Program-made: the position numbers and the translations under genes
The notes under the pieces: generated by a model
Seen by the model: only the letters and a program-made list of their open reading frames with translations
What the model was told of the DNA's origin: nothing
The model's database searches: none
From: Alphaproteobacteria bacterium
Lineage (GTDB): Bacteria > Pseudomonadota > Alphaproteobacteria > Micropepsales > Micropepsaceae
DNA length: 40,538 nucleotides
Reading direction: 5' to 3'
Assembly: GCA_947482125.1 (NCBI GenBank)
Contig: CANKIV010000003.1
Span: 1-40,538, forward strand
Part shown: piece after piece, positions 31,216 through 39,878 of the stretch
Layout: the number at the start of each line of letters is the position of its first letter
Position numbering within the stretch: position 1 is the stretch's first letter

Positions 31216-32808
31216 CTAGCGAAACGTCGCAAACAGTTTGCGCTGCTCGCTCCAGTCCATCGGCATCGCCCTTTTCACCAGTGCACCCAACGTCAGGGTC
31301 TTGGGCTGTGCGCCTTCCAGTATGGCCGTCGCCAGATCCGGCGCAAGCCAGGCGAACGGCATCAGCTTGGCCGTATAGTGATTGCAGAAGCCATACCGCA
31401 GCGACAGATCCCGGACTGAGGCGACCTCGCCTATCGCTAGCAGCCCCGCCCAGGCCCGTGCCAGGCAGAGGGCACGTAGGAGGGCCCGGTCTACGCGAGG
31501 GGCCTGCGGCGCGGTTCCTGGCGCTTCGATCACGATCGCGGTTTGGCGATGCTTCAATTGGATGCCGATGCTCAGTTCGACCCCGTCTTCGATCTCACGG
31601 ATGTTGGAATGGTCGACCCTCTGATTGGCGTTCGCGGCATCTGCGCGAAGCACTATGGCCACATGCTTCTCGCTAATGGTCACCCGTAAGAGGGCGGCCG
31701 TGACGCGGTCTTCGACCGGCTCGCTGGGCCGCCAGTTTGGCGACAGTGCCGCAGAGACGTGGTCGAGAACAAAGGCATCAAGGACCCCCACACTCATACG
31801 GGGCATGGTCCCGGCCACCTTGCCCTCGTTGTGCAATACTGCGCCAGACACATAGTAGCGGTACCGCTGCCCGCGCCGCGTACAATGCACGTTGCGCATC
31901 GGATGCCCCCGGTCATCGAATAGGACGCCACGTAAAAGGTTTGAAACTGCGAGGCGCGGCGTCGTGGGGAGGTCCGGAGCGTTCACATTTAGTTTGGTCC
32001 GTACCGCCGCCCAGGTCGCGTCATCGACGATTGCGGGGTGGGAGTTTTCGTAGCGCAGGTCCCGATGACAGATAATTCCCCGGTAAACTGGATTGGCCAG
32101 CAGATGATAAAGCGCGCCGCGGCTGAATAGGGCGCCACCGACCTCCACACCCTGCTTATTGGTCCAGCGTTTGGAACGGATGTTCCGCGTTTTGAGATCC
32201 ACGGTGAGTGTCAGGACCGAGCCCAGCTCCAGATAGCGCTGGTAGATATGCCGGACGAGATCAGCTTCCTCGGGGTTGATGACCAGCTTACGGCCGACGC
32301 CATCATAGCCGAGCGGCGGCCGGCCGCCCATCCAGAGTCCCTTGGCCTTCGAGGCCGCAATCTTATCGCGAATGCGCTCGGCGGTGATTTCCCGTTCGAA
32401 CTGGGAGAAAGACAGAAGCATATTGAGGGTTAGGCGCCCCATGGACGTGGTGGTGTTGAAAGCCTGGGTCACCGAAACGAAGCTGACCTTGTGACTATCG
32501 AACTGGTCCACAATCTTGGCAAAGTCGGAGAGCGAGCGCGTCAGGCGGTCTACCTTGTAAACAACCACGACATCGACTTCGCCGCGGTGGATGTCGGTCA
32601 ACAGCTGCTGCAGGCCGGGGCGATTGGTCGAGCCACCTGAATAACCGCCGTCATCATACTCGGCTGCTTTGGCGATCCAGCCCTCGCTCGCTTGTGACCG
32701 CACATAAGCCTCGCAGGCCTCGCGCTGGGCATGCAGACTGTTGAAGTCCTGCTCCAAGCCCTCGTCGGTCGATTTGCGGGTGTAGATGGCGCACCGAATC
32801 CTGTTCAT
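31216..32808 (-). CDS. Large serine recombinase
   Basis: A 530-residue site-specific recombinase. The N-terminal resolvase domain (residues about 3-150) has the catalytic Ser13 in IYTRKSTDEG, the VVVYKVDRLTRSLSDF arginine motif and LSFSQFEREITAERIRDKI leading into the long helix. A recombinase domain follows (GGRPPLGYDGVGRKLVIN to about 290), then a C-terminal part with CTRRGQRYRYYVSG, which is typical of the zinc-ribbon-type region but with only scattered cysteines. The start at 32808 overlaps the DUF2924 gene stop by four bases. Such pairs are common in alphaproteobacterial mobile elements. The protein probably integrates or excises the segment. Confidence 0.9.
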   Translation of the reverse strand: MNRIRCAIYTRKSTDEGLEQDFNSLHAQREACEAYVRSQASEGWIAKAAEYDDGGYSGGSTNRPGLQQLLTDIHRGEVDVVVVYKVDRLTRSLSDFAKIVDQFDSHKVSFVSVTQAFNTTTSMGRLTLNMLLSFSQFEREITAERIRDKIAASKAKGLWMGGRPPLGYDGVGRKLVINPEEADLVRHIYQRYLELGSVLTLTVDLKTRNIRSKRWTNKQGVEVGGALFSRGALYHLLANPVYRGIICHRDLRYENSHPAIVDDATWAAVRTKLNVNAPDLPTTPRLAVSNLLRGVLFDDRGHPMRNVHCTRRGQRYRYYVSGAVLHNEGKVAGTMPRMSVGVLDAFVLDHVSAALSPNWRPSEPVEDRVTAALLRVTISEKHVAIVLRADAANANQRVDHSNIREIEDGVELSIGIQLKHRQTAIVIEAPGTAPQAPRVDRALLRALCLARAWAGLLAIGEVASVRDLSLRYGFCNHYTAKLMPFAWLAPDLATAILEGAQPKTLTLGALVKRAMPMDWSEQRKLFATFR

Positions 32809-33263
32809 GCTGAAGCCGCCTTTCGCTTCAGGCCAAAGAACACCGGACCGTTCCATTTGGTCCCGGTGATGTGGTGGGCGACGCGGGATAGGGAACGAAA
32901 TTTCTCGCCCTGGTAGATAAAGCCATCGGCCACCACGGCCACCTCATGGCGTTTGCCCTGCCATTCGCGGATGAGGGATGAGCCTGGCAGCAGGGTTGCG
33001 GCTGCCTGAGGGGCGAACCCGCGGTCAGCCATGAACCGCTCAGCGAGATCGGACGCGTTGCGTCGGACGGAAGCAGGCAGATCACCAAAGGCTTCAGTCT
33101 GAATCCTGTGCGCGAACGCACGGGCCAGCAGTTCACGAGAGCGATATAGCGGCGGCTCACCCCAGCGGCAACGCCACCCAGCGCGCAAAGACTCAAGGTC
33201 AAGGGTGGTGATGCCCATGACCTCGGATGCGACCGTTTTGCTTGTATGATCAAATTTGGACAT
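32805..33263 (-). CDS. DUF2924-family partner of the serine recombinase
   Basis: A 152-residue protein with the DUF2924 pattern: LESLRAGWRCRWGEPPLYRSRELLARAFAHRIQ-type N-terminal part, then LLPGSSLIREWQGKRHEVAVVADGF and FRSLSRVAHHITGTKWNGPVFFGLK. The last resembles a short DNA-binding module in which the W-x-G-P-x-F-F-G-L motif ends the domain. It overlaps the recombinase gene by four bases and always keeps this company in related elements, so it probably assists recombination. The frame is open further upstream without a better start; the ATG at 33263 fits the family. Confidence 0.85.
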   Translation of the reverse strand: MSKFDHTSKTVASEVMGITTLDLESLRAGWRCRWGEPPLYRSRELLARAFAHRIQTEAFGDLPASVRRNASDLAERFMADRGFAPQAAATLLPGSSLIREWQGKRHEVAVVADGFIYQGEKFRSLSRVAHHITGTKWNGPVFFGLKRKAASA

Positions 33264-34037
33264 AGGGGCTCCGGTTAGCGCTGGCGGCGCGCAACTGCGC
33301 ATCGCCGTCACTGCCCAAAGCCCCGCATTGCCCGTACCGCGAGGCGCCTTGCCTGTGACTACCACCCCAGCCACCACGCCACTGGCGCTCTCTTCGGGGC
33401 CGAAGTCCAGCGCTAATTCAAGGCTCTTCTACGAGACACCAGCCCGTTACCGGGAGCAGACATTTGGCATCCGGCCATTGCAGGCGAAATAGGCCATCTG
33501 CACCCGCTCGAAATAACGCTCCCGACTGCGGGTACAAATCGGACGTACCATTTGAAAATTTCATCGCGACGATGCAGATCGTCTTCATTTGCGCCCCGCT
33601 GTTGCTCGACCATCTCCCCATAATATCGGATGATGTTCGGCTCATCAGGCTGCTAGTTGAACCACTTCAGGGCCTGTGATGTGGAATCGACGTGATCGTT
33701 GTGGTGCCCTTTGGGGAAGTGATCATTTTCTGAAGATAGTTCGCCAGCCATGGGGCTTGGTGCGGGATCAGGGCATGCCAGTTGGCGATCACGGCCGCCC
33801 GCACCACAGGCATTTAGCTCAGTCTCGCCACCTCTGGATTGGGCTGCCGTGATGCTATAGTCTGTCTATGCAGATGGTACAAAATATCTGTCAGGTCAGT
33901 CTTGGTCCTAGCTTTCGATCTGAATGGCAAGCTCGTGCGTACGGTGAACGAATTAGCGATCGGCGATCCCAAAGCCTGTGCCGCCAGGATAGCAGCGACA
34001 CAAAAGAAGATGAAAACCAAGAAAGCGAGCAACTAGA
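33264..34037. other. 774-base gene-poor stretch
   Basis: No recognisable gene. Two short frames are open but unconvincing. One is a 48-codon minus-strand frame at 33667-33813 (starts MPVVRAAVIANWHALIPH). The other is a plus-strand frame ending at 34036, one base before the next gene, whose last part (LVLAFDLNGKLVRTVNELAI) looks protein-like and is lysine-rich at its end. The base composition is lower in GC than the core. It may contain decayed element genes. Confidence 0.4.
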
Positions 34038-34583
34038 ATGTCCTTCAGGACGCCCCGCACCTGGCCGCCTCAGGGCGGCCGGGTGTTTCTTTCCGCCATC
34101 CTGTTGGGTCTGCTAGGCATCGGCGCCGCCACGGCACAGCTGCCGGCGCGGCCGGTGATCGACGCTGTCAAGGAACTGGCCGCCATCAAGGCCGTGTCGG
34201 ACTTGGACGACGACCCGGCAGATGCAGAGGCTGTTCAGCAGGTTTGCACGACTTGCCACTCATCTAGCCAGTTTCTAGGGACACCGCGTTCATCCGGCCG
34301 CTGGGAGCAGGTGTTCGGCCAGATGGCACAGCTCGGTGCCAGACCGACAGACACCCAGGTTGACCAAATCGTGCGCTATTTCCAGCGCAACTTGATGGTG
34401 GTCAACGTCAACACCTCGCCCATGGAAGAGCTAGGGCCGACGCTACAGGCTGATCCCAATGCTACCACGGCCATCGTCATGCGGCGCGGCGAGCGTAGGT
34501 TCACTGGCATCGCCGACCTTGCTGCCATTCCCGGCGTGAAAAGGTCAGTTCTGGAAAGGTTGAAGGGGCGCTTGCAGTTCTAG
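34038..34583 (+). CDS. Cytochrome c domain fused to a ComEA-like helix-hairpin-helix domain
   Basis: A 181-residue exported protein. A signal or membrane anchor (VFLSAILLGLLGIGAATAQ, residues about 16-34) is followed by a mono-heme cytochrome c domain with CTTCH (70-74) and a candidate distal Met in VFGQMAQLG. The C-terminal 60 residues form a paired helix-hairpin-helix domain, from VNVNTSPMEELGPTLQ to FTGIADLAAIPGVKRSVLERL and the typical end KGRLQF. ComEA binds DNA outside the membrane with this domain; a heme domain fused to it is unusual. It is 24 bases upstream of the TPR-oxygenase gene. Electron transfer linked to the nearby quinoprotein is one possibility. Confidence 0.8.
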   Translation: MSFRTPRTWPPQGGRVFLSAILLGLLGIGAATAQLPARPVIDAVKELAAIKAVSDLDDDPADAEAVQQVCTTCHSSSQFLGTPRSSGRWEQVFGQMAQLGARPTDTQVDQIVRYFQRNLMVVNVNTSPMEELGPTLQADPNATTAIVMRRGERRFTGIADLAAIPGVKRSVLERLKGRLQF

Positions 34584-34607
34584 TCCGCGCCTAGCTCAAG
34601 GGTTAGA

Positions 34608-35975
34608 GTGGCCGCCATGTCATCCGCCTTCGAAGTCATGCTGAACCGGGCGATTGCGCTGCACCGGCAGGGCGATGCCCCGGCGGCCGAGTCGCTGTAT
34701 CGGACGGTGCTAGCAGAACAGCCGGCCAATGGCGAGGCGAACCACAATCTCGGAATGCTGCTAGCGCAGCGGGGTTCAGATGCGGAGAGCCTGCCTTTGT
34801 TCCAGATGGCGCTGAAATCACAACCCGGCGTGGAGCAATATTGGCTTTCCTATGCAAGCGCCCTGCTGGCCACCGGGCACCCGCGGGAGGCGCAGTTGGT
34901 GCTGACCCGCGGGCAGCAGCGCGGTATTTCTGGTCAGGCAGTGAATACCCTACTGCAAAAAACGCAGGCCGCACTGACCCCAAGCGAGGCGGACCTGCGG
35001 GTCGAGTACGGCACTGCCCAAGCGATGCAGGGCCGTCTAGAGGACGCCATCTCGGCCTATCGCGAAGCGATCGCGATCGCGCCGGACCATGCCGAGGCGC
35101 ATTTCCGCCTGGGCTCGATCCTGTCTGAAACTGGTAATATTGCGGAGGGATTCGCCCACTACATGCTGCGTGCCACCCTAGTCCATGGAGGCCGCCCTTG
35201 GCGGCACGACAAAGCGCAGCCGGCTCACAGGACCAAGCATGACCGCGAGCAGGAAAAATACCTAGCCGAATTGCTCGGCCACAGTGCGCCGAACTTTCAC
35301 TTAGAGGATGGCGCGCGCTTGCCCGGCCCTGCCGTCAATCCTATTAACGCCACGCCTGAACTGGTGAAGCAGTGGCAGGGCAGCCTGCCCAAACTCGTAG
35401 TGATCGAAAACTTTCTTACCCCGGCGGCACTGGCCAAGCTGCGCTGCTACTGCGCAGGCTCCACGATCTGGCGCCGTAACTATGACGCTGGCTATATCGG
35501 CGCAACACCAGAGGACGGGCTGGCCTGCCCCTTGATGGCGCAGATTGCGGAGGAGACACGCGCGACCTTCCCCCAGATTCTCGGCGCGCACGCCTTCCGC
35601 TATCTGGGTGCCTTCAAGTATGACAGCGAGGCGTCCACTGGTACCAATACGCATGCGGACAATTCAGCCGTGAACGTCAATTTCTACATCGCGCCTGATG
35701 AGGCAAACACGGACCCCGAAAGCGGCGGTATGGACATCTGGGACGTTAGCGCACCGGGCGGCGAAGAAATGCGCCGCTACAATGGTGACGAAGCGCTAGC
35801 GCAGGATTTTCTGAAGCAATCAAGGGCGCACCTAACACGGGTCCCACACCGCGCCAACCGCGCGGTGATCTTTAAGTCCGATCTCTTTCACAAGACCAGC
35901 GACTGTCGGTTCCAAGAGGGTTACCTGAACAAGCGAATCAATATTTCGCTGCTATTCGGGCATCGCGCCGCCTAA
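34608..35975 (+). CDS. TPR protein with C-terminal 2OG-Fe(II) oxygenase-like domain
   Basis: A 455-residue cytoplasmic protein. TPR repeats fill about residues 5-190 (AIALHRQGDAPAAESLYRTV; QGRLEDAISAYREAIAIAPD). The C-terminal 200 residues resemble prolyl-hydroxylase-type dioxygenases, with iron ligands His349, Asp351 (THADNSAVN) and His428 (SDLFHKTSD), and Arg443 (KRINISLLFG) as the 2-oxoglutarate salt bridge. A GTG at 34608 follows AAGGG by five bases; ATG 34617 is an alternative. It probably hydroxylates a protein or peptide; the substrate is not known. It is transcribed with the cytochrome-HhH gene. Codon use is less GC-biased than the core. Confidence 0.8.
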   Translation: MAAMSSAFEVMLNRAIALHRQGDAPAAESLYRTVLAEQPANGEANHNLGMLLAQRGSDAESLPLFQMALKSQPGVEQYWLSYASALLATGHPREAQLVLTRGQQRGISGQAVNTLLQKTQAALTPSEADLRVEYGTAQAMQGRLEDAISAYREAIAIAPDHAEAHFRLGSILSETGNIAEGFAHYMLRATLVHGGRPWRHDKAQPAHRTKHDREQEKYLAELLGHSAPNFHLEDGARLPGPAVNPINATPELVKQWQGSLPKLVVIENFLTPAALAKLRCYCAGSTIWRRNYDAGYIGATPEDGLACPLMAQIAEETRATFPQILGAHAFRYLGAFKYDSEASTGTNTHADNSAVNVNFYIAPDEANTDPESGGMDIWDVSAPGGEEMRRYNGDEALAQDFLKQSRAHLTRVPHRANRAVIFKSDLFHKTSDCRFQEGYLNKRINISLLFGHRAA

Positions 35976-36091
35976 TGTTCTCGAGTGTCGGAACCGACGG
36001 ACCATGCAGCCGTTGGTGAGCGTTTCAATTCAGCAGGCCACTTGTATTTCTCACAAGCTTCCCACAACCGCCAGCCGGCGCCGTTGGGGGC

Positions 36092-36369
36092 TTACAAGTT
36101 CCCCGGGGCGACATCCTTGAGGACCTGCTTATCAAGCGAAAGATCAGCCACCAGGCGCTTCAACCGGGGTTCTCCTTCTCCAAATTCTTTATCCGCCTGG
36201 CATGACCAAGCTCCAAACCGCCATATTCCTTGCGCGAGCGGTATTAGCTCTGCTGCGATATTCCAAAATCTCGGCATCGAATCGGCACAGACTTGCCCTG
36301 CAACAACAAAACCTCAATCTGGAGTAGAAAAATTACAATCTGTTCCGCGCTAAAACGGTTCTTCAGCAT
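36092..36369 (-). pseudogene. Decayed IS3-family transposase orfA
   Basis: The minus strand reads ATG (36369) MLKNRFSAEQIV, then VPIRCRDFGISQQS, an in-frame TAA where the family has a tyrosine-type residue, then YRSRKEYGGLELGHARRI and, after a one-base deletion in a C-run near 36169, PRLKRLVADLSLDKQVLKD to the family-like end and TAA. This is the OrfA helix-turn-helix/leucine-zipper protein of IS3-type elements. The span is 278 bases, one short of a whole number of codons, agreeing with the single deletion. The following SPQRRRLAVVG resembles the beginning of OrfB, which is then lost. The element is not functional. Confidence 0.85.
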
Positions 36370-36492
36370 AACCAGCTTCCTTCCCAAGGCGATTTCTATC
36401 AAATCGCTTGGTACAAAAAGACCTGGTCAGGTCAGGCGACCGCGTCGCGGTTATTTTGCATCAATCTCTATCGCGCCGCTAGCGAGCCGCTG

Positions 36493-38838
36493 TTACTTGA
36501 GTGCGAAGGTCAAAATATTGCTGCCGGATGCCACCGCAATATACTGGCGCCCATTCAGCATGTAGGTCATCGGAGACCCCTTCCAAGCCTGGTTGCCACG
36601 GAAGGTCCATAACGTCTTTCCGCTCTTGGCATCGACCGCGGCAAATCCGCCGCCGGTCTCGCCATAGAACACCAACCCTCCGGCGGTGCTGAGCACGCCG
36701 GCATAGTTGGCCTCCTGCGGTCCTTCCTGCGGAATTTCCCAGACCGTCTTGCCGGTCTCGATGTCGAGGGCGCGCAGATATTTCAGTCCGGGATCGTTGG
36801 GATCGCGAACGCCTTCATATCCCCGGCTCTCCTGGGAAGTCTTACGGTAGATGCTGCAATCCTCCACCGCCATCACATAGAAGAGCCTTGTGTCCGGGCT
36901 GAAGGAGGTCGAATACCAGTTAGTGGCGCCGCGCACCGACGGACAGCCCTTGACGCCGGCCGCGGTCACACTGTTGCCGGGCAGGAGACGGGGCTTGCCG
37001 TCCGCGCCATAGCCGCTGGCCCAGTTCATCTTGCGCACGAACGGTTTGGCCGTGAGGAACTCGCCCGTTATGCGGTCCAGCACGAACATGAAGCCGTTGC
37101 GATCGGCCTTGAGCAGCAGCTTGCGGGGGCGGCCCTGATACTCGGCATCGACCACCAGCACCGGCTCGGTCGCGTCCCAGTCGTGCAGATCGTGCGGCGT
37201 GTACTGATAGTACCAGCGCAGTTTGCCGGTCTTGACGTCCAGAGCGATCACGCAATTGGTGTAGAGATTGTCGCCACCACGCTCGTCGCCATCGGTGGCG
37301 GGGAACGGATTGCCGACGGTCCAGTAGAGCGTGCCGGTCTCCGGGTCATGGGAGCCCGTTAGCCAGGTGGCGCCGCCGCCTATGGCGATGGCGGTGCCCT
37401 TCCAGGTTTCGGAGCCGGGGTCGCCGGGCTTTGGCACCGTCAGGAAACGCCAGGCCTGTTCGCCGGTGGTGACCTTGTAGGCCGCCAGGAAACCGCGCAG
37501 CGGGCTGTCGCCGCCGCCGATGCCGGCAATGACCAGGTCACCCACGACCAGGGGAGCGGAGGTCGCGACGAAATGGCCGGGCGTTTCGGGCATGTGGACG
37601 TTCCACATCAACCCGCCGGTCAGCTTGTTCAAGCAGATCAGATGGGCGTCGGTGGTGGTGAAGAAGACGCGGTCCCCCAGCACCGCCACGCCCCGGTTGG
37701 GCTGGCCCGGACTGCGCCGCCGGCCATCCAGCGGGGTATCGGTGTGCATGTAGCACCAGAGCTGGCGTCCCGTGGCAGCGCCCAGGGCGCAGACCTTGTC
37801 GGCCGCGGTGACATACATGACGCCGTCGACCACTATCGGCGTTGTCTCGAGATTGGGAACGCCCAGCGGGTAAACCCACTCGGCCTGCAGGTTGCCGACA
37901 TTGCTGGTGTTGATCTGGTTCAGGAGGCTATGGCGATTGCCGCCCAGGACGCCGTTATAGGTCGGCCACTCGCCCGGCTTGGGCTTCGCGATGGCGTCCA
38001 TGGTTTCGGCGGAGACCTTCTCCTCCAGCCCCGGCCTTGGACCGAGCTTTGGCACGCCGCCCAGGCTGCTCAGATAGGCGATGAGATCGCGCCGCTCCCC
38101 GGCGCTCGCCTTCAGCGGCGGCATGTAGGAATTTTTCTCGGGCGTGATCGTGAGATATTGCTTGTCGGTCAGGAAATGCAGGCGCCCATCCAGGGTCTGC
38201 AATTCCAGGTCGTGCTCGGCGCGGCCGCGCGCGAAGCCGCGCAGATTTTGTCCATCGCGCAGCCGGACATTGACGATGCGCCAGCTATCGTCGGGGCAGA
38301 AAGCCCATCGCGGGCAACTGGCCGTCGTGTGGATGCCCATCTGGGAGGTGGGATTTTCCAGCACCAGTTCCAGTTCGCGGATGGTGGATTTTCGGCCGAT
38401 GGATGACAGGTCCGGCCCGTTCACTTTTCCCAGGCCATCGACCATGTGGCAGCCGGCGCACTGGCCCTTGCCGAAAAAGAAGTCCGCGCCCGCTTGCACG
38501 TTCCCGGCGGACTTGGTGTCGAAAGCGGACATGTTGAGAGAGCGCAGCCACCCCGCCATCGCGCGAAGTTCGCTATCCGGCAGCTTGAAGGACGGCATGC
38601 CGCCGGGCGTGCCGTTGCTGATCACGTCACGGATCTGCACCTCGGTCATGCTGCGAAGCGTAGGATTGTTGACCAGCGCGGGGGCACGGTCCCCGCCGCC
38701 TGCGCCCTCGCCATGGCACCCTTCGCAGAGGGCGTCATATTGCTTCTCTGCCACCGCGAACACGGCGGGCGCCTGCGCCATCGCCGCTGAAAAGGGCAGG
38801 GCTGCGATCATCAATGCGCCGGCAATGATCTTGATCAT
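36493..38838 (-). CDS. Quinoprotein (PQQ) dehydrogenase with two N-terminal cytochrome c domains
   Basis: A 781-residue periplasmic protein with a signal peptide (MIKIIAGALMIAALPFSAAMA). Cytochrome c domain 1 has CEGCH (38-42) and Met81 in GGMPSF. Domain 2 has CAGCH (127-131), an inserted beta-rich segment (about 165-235) and a late Met in YMPPLKAS. From about 288 a PQQ propeller follows, with WPTYNG, repeated W-motif blades (GRQLWCYMHTD, TGKLRWYYQY, GKTLWTFRGNQAW) and the catalytic area GNP (510) and HDLHDWDAT (Asp553, Asp555). It would oxidise an alcohol or aldose and pass electrons to its own hemes. Hemes usually sit C-terminally in quinohemoproteins, so this order is unusual. No vicinal Cys pair is seen. 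It is 47 bases after the lactonase gene. Confidence 0.88.
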   Translation of the reverse strand: MIKIIAGALMIAALPFSAAMAQAPAVFAVAEKQYDALCEGCHGEGAGGGDRAPALVNNPTLRSMTEVQIRDVISNGTPGGMPSFKLPDSELRAMAGWLRSLNMSAFDTKSAGNVQAGADFFFGKGQCAGCHMVDGLGKVNGPDLSSIGRKSTIRELELVLENPTSQMGIHTTASCPRWAFCPDDSWRIVNVRLRDGQNLRGFARGRAEHDLELQTLDGRLHFLTDKQYLTITPEKNSYMPPLKASAGERRDLIAYLSSLGGVPKLGPRPGLEEKVSAETMDAIAKPKPGEWPTYNGVLGGNRHSLLNQINTSNVGNLQAEWVYPLGVPNLETTPIVVDGVMYVTAADKVCALGAATGRQLWCYMHTDTPLDGRRRSPGQPNRGVAVLGDRVFFTTTDAHLICLNKLTGGLMWNVHMPETPGHFVATSAPLVVGDLVIAGIGGGDSPLRGFLAAYKVTTGEQAWRFLTVPKPGDPGSETWKGTAIAIGGGATWLTGSHDPETGTLYWTVGNPFPATDGDERGGDNLYTNCVIALDVKTGKLRWYYQYTPHDLHDWDATEPVLVVDAEYQGRPRKLLLKADRNGFMFVLDRITGEFLTAKPFVRKMNWASGYGADGKPRLLPGNSVTAAGVKGCPSVRGATNWYSTSFSPDTRLFYVMAVEDCSIYRKTSQESRGYEGVRDPNDPGLKYLRALDIETGKTVWEIPQEGPQEANYAGVLSTAGGLVFYGETGGGFAAVDAKSGKTLWTFRGNQAWKGSPMTYMLNGRQYIAVASGSNILTFALK

Positions 38839-38885
38839 GGAGTTGGGTGCTTTCGCTTTGCTCGTGGGAGGATTGCAAGGCCAGG

Positions 38886-39878
38886 CTAGGTCAGGCTGGG
38901 CTGGTTCGCGCGCCGCTTCTTCCAGCGATAGGCCGCCAGCGAATTCTTCCAGAAGACTTTCTCCATCACCTCGCGGCCCTTGGGCGTGAAATATTCCAGG
39001 TCCAGCGCCACCAGCTCGCCGAAGGTGCTCATGGGTTCGCTGTTGGTCCAGTCGCTGCCGAACATCAGCCGATCGGGCCCGAAAGTCTCATAGATTTCGT
39101 CCAGGCGCGGTTTGTAGAAAGCGAGGTCCTTGGGGATGCGGCCGCCTGTCTGCACTCGGCGGCCGCGTTCGTCCACGCGTTGGAAAATTGCGGAGAACTT
39201 TCCATAGATGTGCGGGCGCTTGACTAGTTCCTCGGTCTGCTTTTGCCAAGTGGCGCGCACCGCCGGATCGTCGGGGATCCGCTGGGCCGGCAGGTGGTTG
39301 AGTACGACCCGCAGATTGGGAATCCGGTCGGTGATCTGCAGCAACTGGCGCACCTGTTCTGGGCCAGCGCCAAAGTCCATGGCCAGACCGGCTTCGGCCA
39401 GCGCCTTGAGGTCGGCCCAGACCTGCGGCTTTTTCAGCAGCGCCTCGACATCGCGGCCCCAGAGATTGGAAACGCGGATGCCGAGATAGAGAGGATTGCG
39501 GTGCAGCCGCTCCAAATGTTCGCGATAATCGGGATGGCCGAGCAACAGGTCGCCCACTTCGCCGACCATGAGGGGCTCGTTCTTCGAAACGTCCATCACC
39601 CAGTAATTGTCTTCAATCCAGGGACTGCATTCGGTCTCGATCGCGCCGACCACGCCATGGGGTTCGGCGATCTTGGCGTAGTCCCCGGGCAGAAAGCGGC
39701 GATAGATGCTGGTGGGCTGGTCTTTGTTCGGCCATGGCACGCCTTGCGGGCGCGTAGGGTCGTACAGATGCACGTGCGTATCGATAATCGGGACGGAATA
39801 TTTCTGGGCCTTGGCGCCTGTCGCAGACGCGCCAATCGCGGCCGCTCCTGCAGCTTCTATGAATCTGCGTCGATCCAC
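38886..39878 (-). CDS. Tat-exported amidohydrolase of the COG3618 lactonase group
   Basis: A 330-residue TIM-barrel metal hydrolase. The GTG start at 39878 follows GGAGGGAA. The N-terminus DRRRFIEAAGAAAIGASATGAKA is a twin-arginine signal, so the enzyme folds in the cytoplasm and is exported. The barrel shows IIDTHVHLYDP (His35, His37), VVGAIETECSPW, LRVVLNHLPAQR and RLMFGSDWTNSEP with the catalytic aspartate. This family includes L-rhamnono-, L-fucono- and related sugar lactonases. With a periplasmic quinoprotein downstream and a rhamnonate dehydratase diverging from it, hydrolysis of a sugar lactone made in the periplasm is the best guess. Confidence 0.85.
   Translation of the reverse strand: MDRRRFIEAAGAAAIGASATGAKAQKYSVPIIDTHVHLYDPTRPQGVPWPNKDQPTSIYRRFLPGDYAKIAEPHGVVGAIETECSPWIEDNYWVMDVSKNEPLMVGEVGDLLLGHPDYREHLERLHRNPLYLGIRVSNLWGRDVEALLKKPQVWADLKALAEAGLAMDFGAGPEQVRQLLQITDRIPNLRVVLNHLPAQRIPDDPAVRATWQKQTEELVKRPHIYGKFSAIFQRVDERGRRVQTGGRIPKDLAFYKPRLDEIYETFGPDRLMFGSDWTNSEPMSTFGELVALDLEYFTPKGREVMEKVFWKNSLAAYRWKKRRANQPSLT

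Larger units (their letters stand above)
30799..36480. mobile_element. Candidate accessory/integrated segment downstream of tRNA-Val
   Basis: From just after the tRNA to just before the quinoprotein gene, the sequence differs from the core: gene-poor gaps, repeat arrays, a serine recombinase with DUF2924 partner, a decayed IS3 gene, and more frequent CTA and AGG-type codons in the two plus-strand genes at 34038-35975. I found no direct repeat of the tRNA 3' end inside the window, so the boundaries are approximate and one element versus several insertions cannot be decided. Confidence 0.45.
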
